Of a DNA stretch of 64,000 nucleotides, positions 51,435-63,328 are shown in pieces. Every line of letters starts with the position of its first letter. Position 1 is the first letter of the stretch. The notes under the pieces are model-generated. The model was not told the DNA's origin. It saw only the letters and a program-made list of their open reading frames with translations, and did no database searches. The DNA is from Microbispora hainanensis (lineage in GTDB: Bacteria > Actinomycetota > Actinomycetes > Streptosporangiales > Streptosporangiaceae). The translations under genes were made by a program, and so were the position numbers. Location of the stretch: contig NZ_CP108086.1 in assembly GCF_036186745.1 (NCBI RefSeq), positions 5,022,001-5,086,000 on the forward strand, read 5' to 3'.

Positions 51435-52832
51435 GTGATCGTGAGGGGAGCGGCGAGTCTCGTGCGTGATCGCGGCGGTGACCGGCCCGGGCCGGCGGCG
51501 GATAGCGGGGTCGCGGCGGCGGAGGGGGCGTACGACCTGGTGGTGCGGTCACGGCGGACCGTGACCCCGGAGGGGGAGCGTCCGCTGGCCGTCGCCGTGC
51601 GCGGCGGCGTGATCGCGGCCCTGCGCCCCTACGACGAGCCACCGGCGGCCGAGGAGTCGGCCGACCTCGGCGACCTGCCGCTGCTGCCCGGGCTGGTCGA
51701 CTCCCACGTGCACGTCAACGAGCCGGGCCGCACCCACTGGGAGGGCTTCGCGACCGCCACCAGGGCGGCGGCGGCCGGGGGCGTGACCACGATCGTGGAC
51801 ATGCCGCTCAACTCGCTGCCGCCGACCGTGGACGTGGCGGCACTCGACGTCAAGCGGAAGGCCGCCGAGGGCCGGTGTCACGTGGACGTCGCCTTCTGGG
51901 GCGGCGCGATCCCCGGCAACCTCGCCGACCTGCGGCCCCTGCACGAGGCCGGCGTGGCCGGGGTCAAGTGCTTCCTGTCGCCGTCCGGCGTGGACGAGTT
52001 CCCCGCGCTCGACCGCGACGGGCTGCGGGCCGCGCTGGCCGAGGTGGCCACGTTCGACGGCCTGCTGATCGCCCACGCCGAGGACCCCGCCCTGCTGTCC
52101 GAGCCCGGCGGCCCCGCGTACGGCGACTTCCTCGGGTCGCGCCCGCAGGAGGCCGAACGCAGGGCCGTCGAGCAGGTGATCGAGCTTGCGGCGGAGACGG
52201 GCGCGCGGGCGCACATCGTGCACGTGTCGGCCGCCGCCTGCGTCGAACCGCTGCGCGCCGCCCGGACGGCAGGGGTGCGCGTCACGGCCGAGACCTGCCC
52301 CCACTATCTGACCCTGGCGGCCGAGCAGGTCACCGGGCCCGCCTACAAGTGCTGCCCGCCCATCCGGGAGGCCGCCAACCGCGACGCGCTGTGGCGGGCG
52401 CTCGCCGACGGTGTGCTCATGGGGATCGTCTCCGACCACTCCCCGTCGACGCCCGACCTCAAGGTGCCCGACTTCGCCGCCGCCTGGGGCGGGATCTCCT
52501 CGCTCCAGGTCGGCCTGCCCGTCGTGTGGACCGCCGCGCGCGCCCGCGGCCACGGCCTGGCCGACGTCGCGCGCTGGATGGCCGAGGGACCGGCACGCCT
52601 GGCTGGCCTGCCCGGCAAGGGGGCGATCCGGGAGGGCGACGACGCCGACCTCGTCGCCTTCGACCCCGACGCCGAGTTGACCGTGGACGTCGCGGAGCTG
52701 CACCACCGCAACCCGGTGTCTCCCTATCACGGCGCGCGGCTGGCGGGCGTGGTGCGCACCACCTGGCTACGCGGCACGCCCGTCGACTTCGCCACCCCGC
52801 GTGGCCGGCTGCTGACGAGAGGAGCCCGATGA
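51435..52832 (+). CDS. allB: allantoinase
   Basis: The 465-aa cyclic amidohydrolase has the DSHVHVNEPGRTHWEGF metal motif typical of allantoinase, GVKCFLSPSGVDEFP with the carbamylated-Lys region, HAED, HIVHVSAA and SDHSPSTPDLK. It opens the allantoin ring to allantoate. The GTG at 51435 adjoins the glycerate kinase stop; GTG codons at 51441 and 51462 are alternatives, the last behind GAGGGGAG. Confidence 0.96.
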   Translation: MIVRGAASLVRDRGGDRPGPAADSGVAAAEGAYDLVVRSRRTVTPEGERPLAVAVRGGVIAALRPYDEPPAAEESADLGDLPLLPGLVDSHVHVNEPGRTHWEGFATATRAAAAGGVTTIVDMPLNSLPPTVDVAALDVKRKAAEGRCHVDVAFWGGAIPGNLADLRPLHEAGVAGVKCFLSPSGVDEFPALDRDGLRAALAEVATFDGLLIAHAEDPALLSEPGGPAYGDFLGSRPQEAERRAVEQVIELAAETGARAHIVHVSAAACVEPLRAARTAGVRVTAETCPHYLTLAAEQVTGPAYKCCPPIREAANRDALWRALADGVLMGIVSDHSPSTPDLKVPDFAAAWGGISSLQVGLPVVWTAARARGHGLADVARWMAEGPARLAGLPGKGAIREGDDADLVAFDPDAELTVDVAELHHRNPVSPYHGARLAGVVRTTWLRGTPVDFATPRGRLLTRGAR

Positions 52833-53794
52833 CCGGCTTCACCCGCCTGCCCGATCTCGCTCTCCGTACGTACGGCGGGTCGGTCGTGGCCGCCAACGAC
52901 GAGTCGTTCGCCGAACGGGAGGCCCTGATCCGGCCGGGACCGGCCGAGTTCCGGCCGCACACGTTCGGGGCCAAGGGACAGGTCTACGACGGCTGGGAGA
53001 CCCGGCGGCGGCGCGAGCCCGGCCACGACTGGGCGATCGTGCGGCTCGGCATGCCCGGGGTCATTCACGGCGTCGTCGTGGACACCGCGTGGTTCCGCGG
53101 CAACTACCCGCCGTACGCGTCGGTCGAGGCGTGCGCGGCCGAGGGCCACCCCGCGCCGGAGGAGCTGGACGGCTGGGTGGAGATCGTGCCGAAGAGCCCG
53201 CTGAAGGGCGACGCGGTCCACGAGTTCGCCGTGACCGATCCCCGCCGCTTCACCCACGTGCGGCTGAACATCTTCCCCGACGGCGGCGTCGCGCGGCTGC
53301 GGGTCCACGGGCGGGTCGTGCCCGACCACACGTTCCTGGAAGGCCTCACCATCGACCTCGCCGCGCTGGAGAACGGCGGCCTGGTGACGGCGTGCTCCAA
53401 TGAGTTCTACTCCTCGCCGAACAACGTCATCGCGCCCGGCCTGGCCCGCAACCAGGCCGAGGGCTGGGAGACCGCCCGCCGCCGCGACGACGGCAACGAC
53501 TGGCTCGTCGTGGCCCTGGCCGGGCCCGGCCGGGTGGCCGTCGCCGAGCTCGACACGACCAACCTGGTGTTCAACGCCCCCGGCTGGGCGTCGCTGAAGG
53601 GCGCGGACGCGGACCGTGCGCCGCTGGAGGACGAGGACGCCTGGTTCACGCTGCTGCCCAGAACGCGCCTGCAGCCCGACACCCGCCACCGCTTCCGCCT
53701 GGACGACGACCGCCGGATGACCCACGCCCGGCTCGACATCTACCCCGACGGCGGCCTCGCCCGCCTCCGCCTCCTCGGCACCCTCATCCCCTGA
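52829..53794 (+). CDS. alc: allantoicase
   Basis: Two homologous beta-sandwich halves are visible, each with GWETRRRREPGHDWAIVRLG or its counterpart GWETARRRDDGNDWLVVALAG, and each ending in R-L-N-I-F-P-D-G-G or R-L-D-I-Y-P-D-G-G. The 321-aa enzyme splits allantoate into ureidoglycolate and urea. Its ATG overlaps the allantoinase stop (ATGA). It is the last gene of the operon; ureidoglycolate lyase and urease are not in the window. Confidence 0.96.
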   Translation: MTGFTRLPDLALRTYGGSVVAANDESFAEREALIRPGPAEFRPHTFGAKGQVYDGWETRRRREPGHDWAIVRLGMPGVIHGVVVDTAWFRGNYPPYASVEACAAEGHPAPEELDGWVEIVPKSPLKGDAVHEFAVTDPRRFTHVRLNIFPDGGVARLRVHGRVVPDHTFLEGLTIDLAALENGGLVTACSNEFYSSPNNVIAPGLARNQAEGWETARRRDDGNDWLVVALAGPGRVAVAELDTTNLVFNAPGWASLKGADADRAPLEDEDAWFTLLPRTRLQPDTRHRFRLDDDRRMTHARLDIYPDGGLARLRLLGTLIP

Positions 53795-53826
53795 GTCCTG
53801 CGCACACGGGGACTCGAGTACGACGT

Positions 53827-53870
53827 CCCGCCGGGGTCATTACTCCCCGTCGTTCTCCGGAACCGGCGGG
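53827..53870. terminator. hairpin between converging alc and kinase genes
   Basis: CCCGCCGG and CCGGCGGG form an 8-bp stem around a 28-base loop 33 bp after alc. No T-run is present; it could serve either strand. Confidence 0.5.
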
Positions 53871-53964
53871 GCTCTTCATGCGTGAGCCGGCCGCATGGCC
53901 GAGCGCGTCGCGCACGCCCCCGGAGGGACGCCGGGGACGATGACGAGGCGCGGGGAGGCGCGGA

Positions 53965-56055
53965 TCAGTGCCAGATGGTGATGGTGGTGCCCGGCGGCTG
54001 CTGGCCGAGCGGATTCTCGCCGACCACGCGGTCGGTGCCCATCACCCTGCGGACGTTGACCTTGAAACCGGCCGCCTTCAGCTCGTTGGCCGCGTCCTTG
54101 ACGGACTTGAACATCACGTTGGGGACGGCGACGACGACGGGCGGGGTCTGGTCGGGATCGGCGGGGTTGGCCTCCCACGGCCAGTGGAAGCCCTGGTCCG
54201 GGCCGCGTGAGGCGGTCAGGTGGACGGTCGCCCCGGCCACCACCTCGGCGCCGCCGGCCGGGTCCTGGGCGATCACCGTGCCCGGCGGGGCGTCGTCGGT
54301 GGTCTCGTCGACCTGGACGTTGAAGCCCTTCTCGCGCAGGAACTTCTCCGCCTGGTCGCGCATCATCTGCGTGACGTCCGGCATCAGCAGCCCGGCGCTG
54401 ACGACGAAGTTGACCGTGCTGCCCTTCTTGACGCGCTTGCCCACCGGCGGGTTGGTGCGGATCACCTGGTCGCGGGGGACGGTGTCGCTCGCGCTCTTGC
54501 TCACCCGCCCGGGGGTGAGCCCGGCATCGGCGATCTTCGCCCGGGCGTCCGCCAGGCTGTACTTCTCGACCAGCGGTACGGCGATCAGCTCCGGGCCGGC
54601 CGACGGGATCAGGGTGAGCACCGAGCCCTTGACCACCTCGGCTCCCAGCCCCGGCTCGGTGTCGAGAACGATGTCCTTCGGCACCTTGTCGTCGAACCGC
54701 GCCTGGCCGATCCGCACCTCGAAGCCGGCCTGCTGCGCCATCTGCCTCGCGACGGTGACGGGCTTGTTCACCAGGTCGGGGACCTTCGTGTAGCGGCCCT
54801 GGGAGAACCACCAGCCGGTGAACGCGACGCCCGCCAGCATGACGAGGGCCAGCGCGGCGACGAACCAGACGGGCCTGATCCCGCCGCGTCCCCTGCGCCG
54901 TCCCGTCTCGGCCCGGTCGGTCAGCAGTTCCGAGCGCGGCTGGATCATCGTGTGGCCGAGCGGCGACTCGGGCTCGGCGAGCACGTGCGCCCCCATGCCG
55001 AACGACCCGCTGCCGAACGATCCGCTGCCGTGCGGCCCCGTGCCAGGAGACCCGGTGCCGTGCGACCCGGTGCCGTGCGACTCCGTGCCGAACGACGAGG
55101 CCCCGCCGGCCGGCGGCATGGTCCGGTGGGCGCCCGTCCGCACGCCGCTGTGGGCGCCGGTGTCCGGGGCCCCGTGGCGGGCGGCGTGCGCGTCGGTGTG
55201 CCCGGTCTTCGGCAGCGTACGGTGGACCTCGACGGCGGCGACGAGCATCGCGGTCGCGTCCGCCGGGCGCGCGGCGGGGTCCTTGTCGGTGGCCGCGGCG
55301 ACGAGCGCGTCGATCACCGGCGGCACGTCGGGCACGATCGACGACGGCGCGGGCACGGTCTCGTGCACGTGCCGGTAGGCGACCGACATCGGCGTCTCAC
55401 CCGAGTACGGCTGCCGCCCGGTGAGCAGCTCGAACAGCATGATCCCGGCGGCGTACACGTCGCTGCGGGCGTCGGCGTTGCCGGTCGTGACCTGCTCGGG
55501 CGACATGTAGCCGATCGTGCCGATCATCATGCCGGTCTTGGTCTGGTTGGTCGCCTCGATCGCGCGGGCCAGGCCGAAGTCCACGACCTTCACCCGGCCG
55601 TCGTCGGCGAGCAGCACGTTCTCGGGCTTGACGTCGCGGTGGATGAGCCCGGCCTGGTGGGCCGCGCCGAGCGCGGCGAGCACCGGGATGACCATCTCCA
55701 GGGCCTCGCGGGCCGGGAGGTGGCCGCGCCGGCGCAGCACGTCGCGCAGCGTACGGCCGGGGACGTACTCCATGGACAGGTAGACGTGCGCCCCGTCGGT
55801 GCCCTGGTCGAAGACCTGCACGATGTTGGGGTGCGAGAGGCTGGCCACCGACTTGGCCTCGCCGATGAAACGCCGCACGAACTGCGGGTCCTCGGCCAGC
55901 GAGCGGTGCATCACCTTGACGGCGACCGTGCGGTCGAGCCGGACGTCCAGAGCCAGGTATACGGAGGCCATGCCACCCCGGGCGATCCGGGACTCGACGC
56001 GGTAGCGCCCGTCGAGCAACTGCCCCACGAGCGGGTCGGTTAGCGTCGTGTCCAC
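53965..56055 (-). CDS. pknL: PASTA-domain Ser/Thr protein kinase (PknL/PknB type)
   Basis: Residues 12-275 are a Hanks-type kinase with GGMASVYLA, the Lys in VAVKVMHR, HRDVKPENVLL, DFGLA and GTIGYMSPEQ. A disordered linker follows with repeats of HGTGS, then one transmembrane helix (WFVAALALVMLAGVAFTGWWF, about residue 400) and four extracellular PASTA domains. It senses muropeptides or lipid II and phosphorylates cell-wall and division proteins. Gene context (Rv2175c-type gene and DAHP synthase on either side in mycobacteria) points to the PknL orthologue. The 696-aa length is larger than mycobacterial PknL, which lacks PASTA domains, so domain content is closer to PknB. Confidence 0.93.
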   Translation of the reverse strand: MDTTLTDPLVGQLLDGRYRVESRIARGGMASVYLALDVRLDRTVAVKVMHRSLAEDPQFVRRFIGEAKSVASLSHPNIVQVFDQGTDGAHVYLSMEYVPGRTLRDVLRRRGHLPAREALEMVIPVLAALGAAHQAGLIHRDVKPENVLLADDGRVKVVDFGLARAIEATNQTKTGMMIGTIGYMSPEQVTTGNADARSDVYAAGIMLFELLTGRQPYSGETPMSVAYRHVHETVPAPSSIVPDVPPVIDALVAAATDKDPAARPADATAMLVAAVEVHRTLPKTGHTDAHAARHGAPDTGAHSGVRTGAHRTMPPAGGASSFGTESHGTGSHGTGSPGTGPHGSGSFGSGSFGMGAHVLAEPESPLGHTMIQPRSELLTDRAETGRRRGRGGIRPVWFVAALALVMLAGVAFTGWWFSQGRYTKVPDLVNKPVTVARQMAQQAGFEVRIGQARFDDKVPKDIVLDTEPGLGAEVVKGSVLTLIPSAGPELIAVPLVEKYSLADARAKIADAGLTPGRVSKSASDTVPRDQVIRTNPPVGKRVKKGSTVNFVVSAGLLMPDVTQMMRDQAEKFLREKGFNVQVDETTDDAPPGTVIAQDPAGGAEVVAGATVHLTASRGPDQGFHWPWEANPADPDQTPPVVVAVPNVMFKSVKDAANELKAAGFKVNVRRVMGTDRVVGENPLGQQPPGTTITIWH

Positions 56056-56408
56056 TCGCCAGAGTTTACGGGTGATTTGCCGCCGGGCGTGTTCCCGAAT
56101 CCCAAACCGAGACCTATTCGGCAGCCTCGCGCGCCGTCCGAAAAGCCATACCGATTCCGAAAACCGGCCTTACCAGACGCGGAATCGGCCGCCTCCCGCC
56201 TCGCCCGCGCCGGCGTTCCGGGGCAGGCGGGCGAGAGGAGGACAGAGGCCACGGCGGTGCCGGACCGCAGAGCCGGACCCCAGAGCCGGACTGTGGTGCC
56301 CGACCGCAGGGTCGGTCCGCACAGTTGGACCGTGGTGCCGGACCACGGGGTCGGACTGTGGTGCCGGACCGTGGCGCCGGACCACGGTGCCGGACTGTGC
56401 GGCGGATC
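56056..56408. other. kinase promoter region and repeat array
   Basis: The first 150 bases next to the kinase start are less GC-rich (CCGATTCCGAAAACCGG) and should hold the promoter. The rest, 56258-56403, is an array of drifting 15-17-bp units built on GTGGTGCCGGACC and its complement-like GGACCACGG, giving alternative hairpins. Confidence 0.55.
56258..56403. repeat. GTGGTGCCGGACC-type tandem repeats
   Basis: At least eight variants of GCCGGACC with GTGGTG or CACGG between them fill the gap beyond thiG. Some copies are mutually complementary (CCGTGGTGCCGG versus CCGGACCACGG). Confidence 0.7.
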
Positions 56409-58509
<2,101 letters not shown>

Positions 58510-58513
58510 AGCG

Positions 58514-58602
58514 CTCCCTTCGCCGGCATTACCCGGATCAGGTCGGGGCGGTCGAGAGCCTCGTGCTCTCCTCTCAGCCCGGTCCGCCGGGCTCCCGCGC
58601 GT
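58514..58602 (-). promoter_or_regulatory. TPP riboswitch (THI element)
   Basis: On the minus strand the conserved elements occur in order: GGAGCCCGGC, CCGGGCTGAGAGGAG, a variable stem, then CCGACCTGATCCGGGTAATG and CCGGCGAAGGGAG. CTGAGA and ACCTGATC-GG-TAATGCCGGCGAAGG are the TPP-binding core. The aptamer ends at the thiO ribosome site, which suggests translational control of thiO-thiS-thiG by thiamine pyrophosphate. Confidence 0.97.
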
Positions 58603-58779
58603 CTTACGTCCCCAAGGGTAGTACGCCGCCCGAAACGGCCGATCGCGGGACCGATGAGCCCGGGTGGTGAGAGCACCCGGGGCCTCACAACCCGGGCCTG
58701 TTCGAGTGCGCGTCAATTACCCAACTCGTTATGGGGGCCCCGTTGGCCAGGGCCCCTGTCGGCAATCTATGGTCGAGCT

Positions 58780-59958
58780 GTGGATCACGTCGTGGTGGTG
58801 GGTGCCGGCCTGGCCGGCGTGCGAAGCATCGAGGCGTTGAGGTTCCGTGGGTTCACCGGACGCATCACGCTCATCGGCGAGGAAAACCATCGCCCCTATG
58901 ACCGGCCGCCGCTGTCGAAGGCGGTGCTGCTCGGAGAGACCGACTCCACCGTGGTCGACTCCGATCTCGACGCCCTCGACGTACGGCTGTGCCTCGGCAC
59001 GGCGGCCAAGGGCCTGCGCGAGGGCGTGCTGGAGACGACCGAGGGAGAGCTGGAGTACGACGGCCTGGTGATCGCCACCGGCGCCGCCCCGATCCGCCTG
59101 CGCGGCGAGGGCCGCCAGCACGTGCTGCGCACGATCGAGGACGCGCTCGCGCTGCGCGAACGGCTGGTCCCCGGGGCCCGCGTGGCCGTCGTCGGGGCCG
59201 GCTGGATCGGCGCCGAGGTCGCCACCGCGGCGGCCAGGGCCGGGTGCGCCGTGACCGTCGTGGAGGCGGGGGAGAGCCCGCTCGCCGTGGCCCTCGGGCC
59301 CGAGGTGGGCAGCCACACCACCGGCTGGTACGCGCGGGCGGGCGTCGAGCTGCGCCTCGGGGCGCTGGTCGGCAGCGTGGACCCCGACGGCCTCACGCTC
59401 ATGTCCGGCGCCCGGGTGCCGGCCGACGTGGTCGTCACCGGCGTCGGTGTGCGCCCGGCCGTCGACTGGCTGAAGGGGTCGGCGGTCCGGGTCGACGACG
59501 GGGTGGTGGTCGACGAGCACCTGCGCACGTCGCTGCCCAACGTGGTCGCGGTGGGCGACTGCGCGAGCTGGTGGTCGCGCAGGTTCCGCACCCGGCTGCG
59601 CGTCGAGCACTGGGACACCGCGCTCCAGGCCCCCGACGTGGCCGCCGCCACCCTGCTGGGCGAGGAGGCGGTCTACGACCCGGTGCCGTACTTCTGGTCG
59701 GAGCAGTTCGGCCACATGGTGCAGTTCGCCGGTCACCGGGAGGCCGGTGACCGCATGGTGCTGCGCGGCGACCCGCGCAGGGACCCGAAGTGGGCGGTGT
59801 GCTGGCTGAAGGCCGACGACCGGCTCGCCGCGGTGCTCACCGTCGACCGCCCCCGCGACGTGGTGCAGGGCCGGAAGATCATCGAGAGCGGCCGGCGGCT
59901 CGACCCCCTGCGGGTGGGGGATTCGGCCCGGCCGCTACGCGACTGCATTATGGCTTAA
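58780..59958 (+). CDS. FAD-dependent oxidoreductase (ferredoxin reductase type)
   Basis: The 392-aa flavoprotein has an N-terminal FAD motif VVVVGAGLAGVRSIEAL, the YDRPPLSK box typical of oxygenase-coupled ferredoxin reductases, the NAD motif VAVVGAGWIGAEVATAAARAG, and VVAVGDCASW with the FAD ribityl contact. It probably reduces a ferredoxin that serves a P450 or dioxygenase, but no such partner is adjacent. TATGGT lies 6 bp before the GTG at 58780 with no ribosome site, so the mRNA is probably leaderless. Confidence 0.92.
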   Translation: MDHVVVVGAGLAGVRSIEALRFRGFTGRITLIGEENHRPYDRPPLSKAVLLGETDSTVVDSDLDALDVRLCLGTAAKGLREGVLETTEGELEYDGLVIATGAAPIRLRGEGRQHVLRTIEDALALRERLVPGARVAVVGAGWIGAEVATAAARAGCAVTVVEAGESPLAVALGPEVGSHTTGWYARAGVELRLGALVGSVDPDGLTLMSGARVPADVVVTGVGVRPAVDWLKGSAVRVDDGVVVDEHLRTSLPNVVAVGDCASWWSRRFRTRLRVEHWDTALQAPDVAAATLLGEEAVYDPVPYFWSEQFGHMVQFAGHREAGDRMVLRGDPRRDPKWAVCWLKADDRLAAVLTVDRPRDVVQGRKIIESGRRLDPLRVGDSARPLRDCIMA

Positions 59959-60001
59959 TCGAGGTGTTTCGTGGCGGCCCGCCTGTGGTAATGGTGGTTC
60001 C

Positions 60002-60376
60002 GTGACGCTTACTGTTGCGCAGATCGACCGGGAGACCGACCAGCTCGTAGGGGAGTGGCTCCCCCTCTCGGAGGCCGCCAAGAAGCTGGGGCTCAGCGTC
60101 GGCCGCGCCAAGCAACTCCTCAAGGACAAGAAGCTCGTCGGCGTCCGCCGGGGCGGCGGCGAGCCGCAGATCCCGGCGGTGTTCATCGCGGACGGTGAGG
60201 TGCTCAAGGGCCTGCCCGGCACGCTCACCGTCCTGTCCGACGCCGGGTACGACGAGGTGGAGTCGATCCGGTGGCTGTTCACCCCGGACGACTCGCTGCC
60301 CGGGGCCCCGATCGACGCGATCGTGAAGGGCCGGCACACGGAGGTCAAGCGCAGGGCCCAGGCCCTCGGCTTCTGA
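60002..60376 (+). CDS. Rv2175c-family DNA-binding protein
   Basis: The 124-aa protein has a winged HTH ([31 protein letters not shown]) and the family C-terminal domain [35 protein letters not shown]. In mycobacteria Rv2175c is a substrate of PknL, which phosphorylates an N-terminal Thr and lowers DNA binding. Here a threonine is at position 2 and 4 (MTLT), and the PASTA kinase gene is 4 kb away, so the pairing may hold. The start is GTG. Confidence 0.95.
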   Translation: MTLTVAQIDRETDQLVGEWLPLSEAAKKLGLSVGRAKQLLKDKKLVGVRRGGGEPQIPAVFIADGEVLKGLPGTLTVLSDAGYDEVESIRWLFTPDDSLPGAPIDAIVKGRHTEVKRRAQALGF

Positions 60377-60404
60377 CCCCGCCGCCGCATGGCATTGTGG
60401 TCGG

Positions 60405-61058
60405 GTGGACGACATCCGGCGACAGCGGCTCGCGCAGGCCAGGCTCTACCTCTGCACTGACGGCAGAAGGGACCGCGGCGATCTGGAGAAGTTCCTCGAC
60501 GCGGTCCTGTCCGGCGGGGTGGACATCGTGCAGCTCAGGGAGAAGGGCCTGGAGGCGCGCGAGGAGCTGGAGCTGCTCGAGGTCTTCCGCGCGGCCTGCG
60601 ACAGGCATGGTGCCCTGCTGGCGGTGAACGACCGGGCGGATGTGGCCTACGCCGCGCGGCCCGACATCCTGCACCTCGGCCAGGACGACCTCCCGGTCCC
60701 GGTGGCGCGGGAGATCCTCGGTCCTGACGTGCTCATCGGCAGGTCGACGCACTCGGCGGCCGAGGCGTCGGCCGCCGCCGTGGAGCCGGGCGTGGACTAC
60801 TTCTGCTGCGGGCCGATCTGGCCCACGCCCACCAAGCCCGGCCGTCCGGCGCCCGGCCCCGCGCTGCTTCAGCATGCCGCGAGCCTGGGCGCCGACCGCC
60901 CGTGGTTCGGCATCGGCGGCATCGACCTGGGCAACCTCGACGAGGTGATGGCGCACGGCGTGCGCCGCGCCGTGGTCGTCCGTGCCATCACCGAGGCCGA
61001 CGATCCGGGCGCCGCCGCCGCCGCGCTCAAGGCACGGCTGTCCGCCGTCCCGCTCTGA
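60405..61058 (+). CDS. thiE: thiamine-phosphate synthase
   Basis: The 217-aa barrel has [55 protein letters not shown] and [11 protein letters not shown]. It joins the thiazole and pyrimidine phosphates to thiamine phosphate. It faces the thiO-thiS-thiG operon from the opposite strand 2 kb away and has no TPP element of its own; it follows the Rv2175c-type gene by 28 bp. Confidence 0.96.
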   Translation: MDDIRRQRLAQARLYLCTDGRRDRGDLEKFLDAVLSGGVDIVQLREKGLEAREELELLEVFRAACDRHGALLAVNDRADVAYAARPDILHLGQDDLPVPVAREILGPDVLIGRSTHSAAEASAAAVEPGVDYFCCGPIWPTPTKPGRPAPGPALLQHAASLGADRPWFGIGGIDLGNLDEVMAHGVRRAVVVRAITEADDPGAAAAALKARLSAVPL

Positions 61059-61171
61059 GCGGAACGCGCACGGTCAGGCACGGTGGGGCGCCCGCCCGTC
61101 ACCCGCGGCGGAACGTCCGCGTCAGGCGGGGCGGGACGCCCGCCGCCAGGTGAGGAATGTCCGTCGTCCGG

Positions 61172-62239
61172 TCAGGTGCGGCGGGCCGTGGCCGCCACGG
61201 CCAGGGCGGCCAGTGCGGCGCGGGCGTCGTCCTCGATCGGCGCCTGGTCGAGGGCGTGCAGCGCGTCGTCGAGGTAGCGCTTGATCATGTCCTCGCACGC
61301 CGTCAGCGCGCCGGTCTCCTCGATCACCGTACGCAACCGCCCGATCCCTTCGGCGTCCAGCTCCGGGTCGCCGAGCAGGGACCGTACGACCTCCGTCTGA
61401 GCGGGGGTGGCCGAGGCGAGCGCACGCGCGATCAGGACGGTCCGCTTGCCCTCGCGAAGGTCGTCACCGGCGGGCTTGCCGGTCTCCGCCGGGTCGCCGA
61501 ACACGCCGAGGATGTCGTCGCGGAGCTGGAAGGCGATGCCCACCTGCTGGCCGTACTGCACGCAGAGCCGGTCGATCCAGGCGTGGCGGGCCCGGGCGGC
61601 GAGGACGAGCCCGAGCCGGAGCGGCTGCTCGACCGAGTATTTGCCGCTCTTGTAGAGCGCCACCCGCAGCGCGCTGTCGAACGTGCTCTCCCCCTGCGCC
61701 TGTTCGAGCAGGTCGAGATACTGCCCGCACATGAGCTCGGTGAGCATGTAGTCGTGCATCGGCTGGGCGGCGGCGATCGCCTCGGGGGCGAGGCCGCTGG
61801 TGCGCCACATCTCCCCGGACCACACCAGCAGCAGGTTGCCCAGCAGCACGGCCGTGCCCTCGCCGAACTGCGGCGCCGACCCGTGCCAGCCCGCCTCGGT
61901 GTGCATGCGTTCGAACCGGCGGTGCGCCGACGGCATGCCCCGGCGCACGTCGCTGGCGTCCATGACGTCGTCGTGGATGAGCGCGCTGGCCTGGAGGAGC
62001 TCCAGCGAGGCGGCGGCGAAGCGCAGCCCCGGGTCGTCGCCTCCTCCGGCGGCGCGCCAGCCCCAGTAGCAGAAGGCGGGCCGCAGCCTCTTGCCACCAG
62101 CAAGGAAGTCTTCCGCGGCGGACAGCAGGACGGCCAGATGGGGGTCACCGAAGTGTGGTCGCTGCCGGTCGAGGAACTCCCGGAGTGCGAGGTCCACCTC
62201 CGTACGGATGGAATCGAGCGAGGCGGCGGAAGCGGTCAT
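61172..62239 (-). CDS. polyprenyl (geranylgeranyl-type) diphosphate synthase
   Basis: The 355-aa trans-prenyltransferase has the first Asp-rich motif DDVMDASDVRRG, GGKRLRP, and FQLRDDILGVFGD as the second, where the last Asp of DDxxD is replaced by Gly. This matches mycobacterial IdsA2 (Rv2173). It condenses IPP with an allylic diphosphate; chain length cannot be set from sequence, though bulky residues before the first motif (LLQASALIHDD) are small, allowing C20 or longer. It diverges from metF. Confidence 0.93.
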   Translation of the reverse strand: MTASAASLDSIRTEVDLALREFLDRQRPHFGDPHLAVLLSAAEDFLAGGKRLRPAFCYWGWRAAGGGDDPGLRFAAASLELLQASALIHDDVMDASDVRRGMPSAHRRFERMHTEAGWHGSAPQFGEGTAVLLGNLLLVWSGEMWRTSGLAPEAIAAAQPMHDYMLTELMCGQYLDLLEQAQGESTFDSALRVALYKSGKYSVEQPLRLGLVLAARARHAWIDRLCVQYGQQVGIAFQLRDDILGVFGDPAETGKPAGDDLREGKRTVLIARALASATPAQTEVVRSLLGDPELDAEGIGRLRTVIEETGALTACEDMIKRYLDDALHALDQAPIEDDARAALAALAVAATARRT

Positions 62240-62379
62240 GTTCTGAGACTAACCGGGGTTGATCCAGACACCTATCAGCAGATCCCCTCCAATCGTGTCA
62301 ACTCGCTCTGATAGGGCAAATGTCCACATTGCAAGACTGTGACGGCCGCCAAAACCACCGTCGCTGTACCCTTGCCGGT

Positions 62380-63312
62380 ATGGCTCTCGGTCTGCCCTCG
62401 CGGCTTCCTGATCGCGTCCCGACGGTCCGCGAACTGCTGGCCGCGGGTGAGCGCTCGTTCTCGTTCGAGTTCATGCCGCCGAAGACCGACGAGGGGGAGC
62501 GGCAGCTGTGGCGGGCGATCCGTGAGCTGGAGGCGCTGCGCCCGACGTTCGTCTCCGTGACCTACGGCGCCGGCGGCTCGACCCGGGACCGCACGGTGGA
62601 CATCGTCGAGCGGCTGGCGCACGAGACCACGCTGACGCCCGTCGCCCACTTCACCGCGGTCGACCACTCGATCCGCGAGCTGCGCCACCTCGTCGGCAGG
62701 TTCGCCGACGCGGGCGTGCGCAACATCCTCGCCGTACGCGGCGACCCGCGCGGCGGCAACCCCCTGGACGAGTGGGTCAAGCACCCCGAGGGCGTGCTGT
62801 ACGCCGAGGAGCTGGTGCGGCTGATCCGCCAGGCGGGCGACTTCTGCGTGGGCGTGGCGGCCTTCCCGTACAAGCACCCCAGGTCGGCGACCATCGAGTC
62901 GGACACGAAGTATTTCGTGCAGAAGTGCCGGGCCGGCGCGGACTACGCGATCACCCAGATGTTCTTCAGGGCCGAGGACTACCTGCGGCTGCGCGACCGT
63001 GTGGCGGCCCACGGGTGCGACACCCCGATCATCCCGGGGATCATGCCCGTCACGCAGATGAGCACGATCGCCCGGTCGGAGCAGCTGTCCGGTGCGCCGT
63101 TCCCGCCGGAGGTGGCCGAGCGGTTCGCGGCCGTCGCCGACGACCCGGCCGCGGTCCGCCGCCTCGGCATCGAGCACGCCATCGAGATGTGCCAGAAGCT
63201 TCTCGACGAGGGCGCGCCCGGCATCCACTTCATCACCTTCAACCGGTCGAGCGCGACCCGCGAGGTGTTCCAGGCGCTGCACAGCGTGCCCGCCGCCGCT
63301 GTGGCCGGCTGA
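62380..63312 (+). CDS. metF: methylenetetrahydrofolate reductase
   Basis: The 310-aa FAD barrel has [13 protein letters not shown] with the catalytic Glu, [30 protein letters not shown] [11 protein letters not shown] and [12 protein letters not shown]. It reduces methylene-THF to methyl-THF for methionine synthesis and complements mmuM. TACCCT lies 7 bp before the ATG, suggesting leaderless mRNA. It corresponds to Rv2172c, next to the prenyl synthase there too. Confidence 0.95.
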   Translation: MALGLPSRLPDRVPTVRELLAAGERSFSFEFMPPKTDEGERQLWRAIRELEALRPTFVSVTYGAGGSTRDRTVDIVERLAHETTLTPVAHFTAVDHSIRELRHLVGRFADAGVRNILAVRGDPRGGNPLDEWVKHPEGVLYAEELVRLIRQAGDFCVGVAAFPYKHPRSATIESDTKYFVQKCRAGADYAITQMFFRAEDYLRLRDRVAAHGCDTPIIPGIMPVTQMSTIARSEQLSGAPFPPEVAERFAAVADDPAAVRRLGIEHAIEMCQKLLDEGAPGIHFITFNRSSATREVFQALHSVPAAAVAG

Positions 63313-63328
63313 GAGCCGGCCGGTCCCG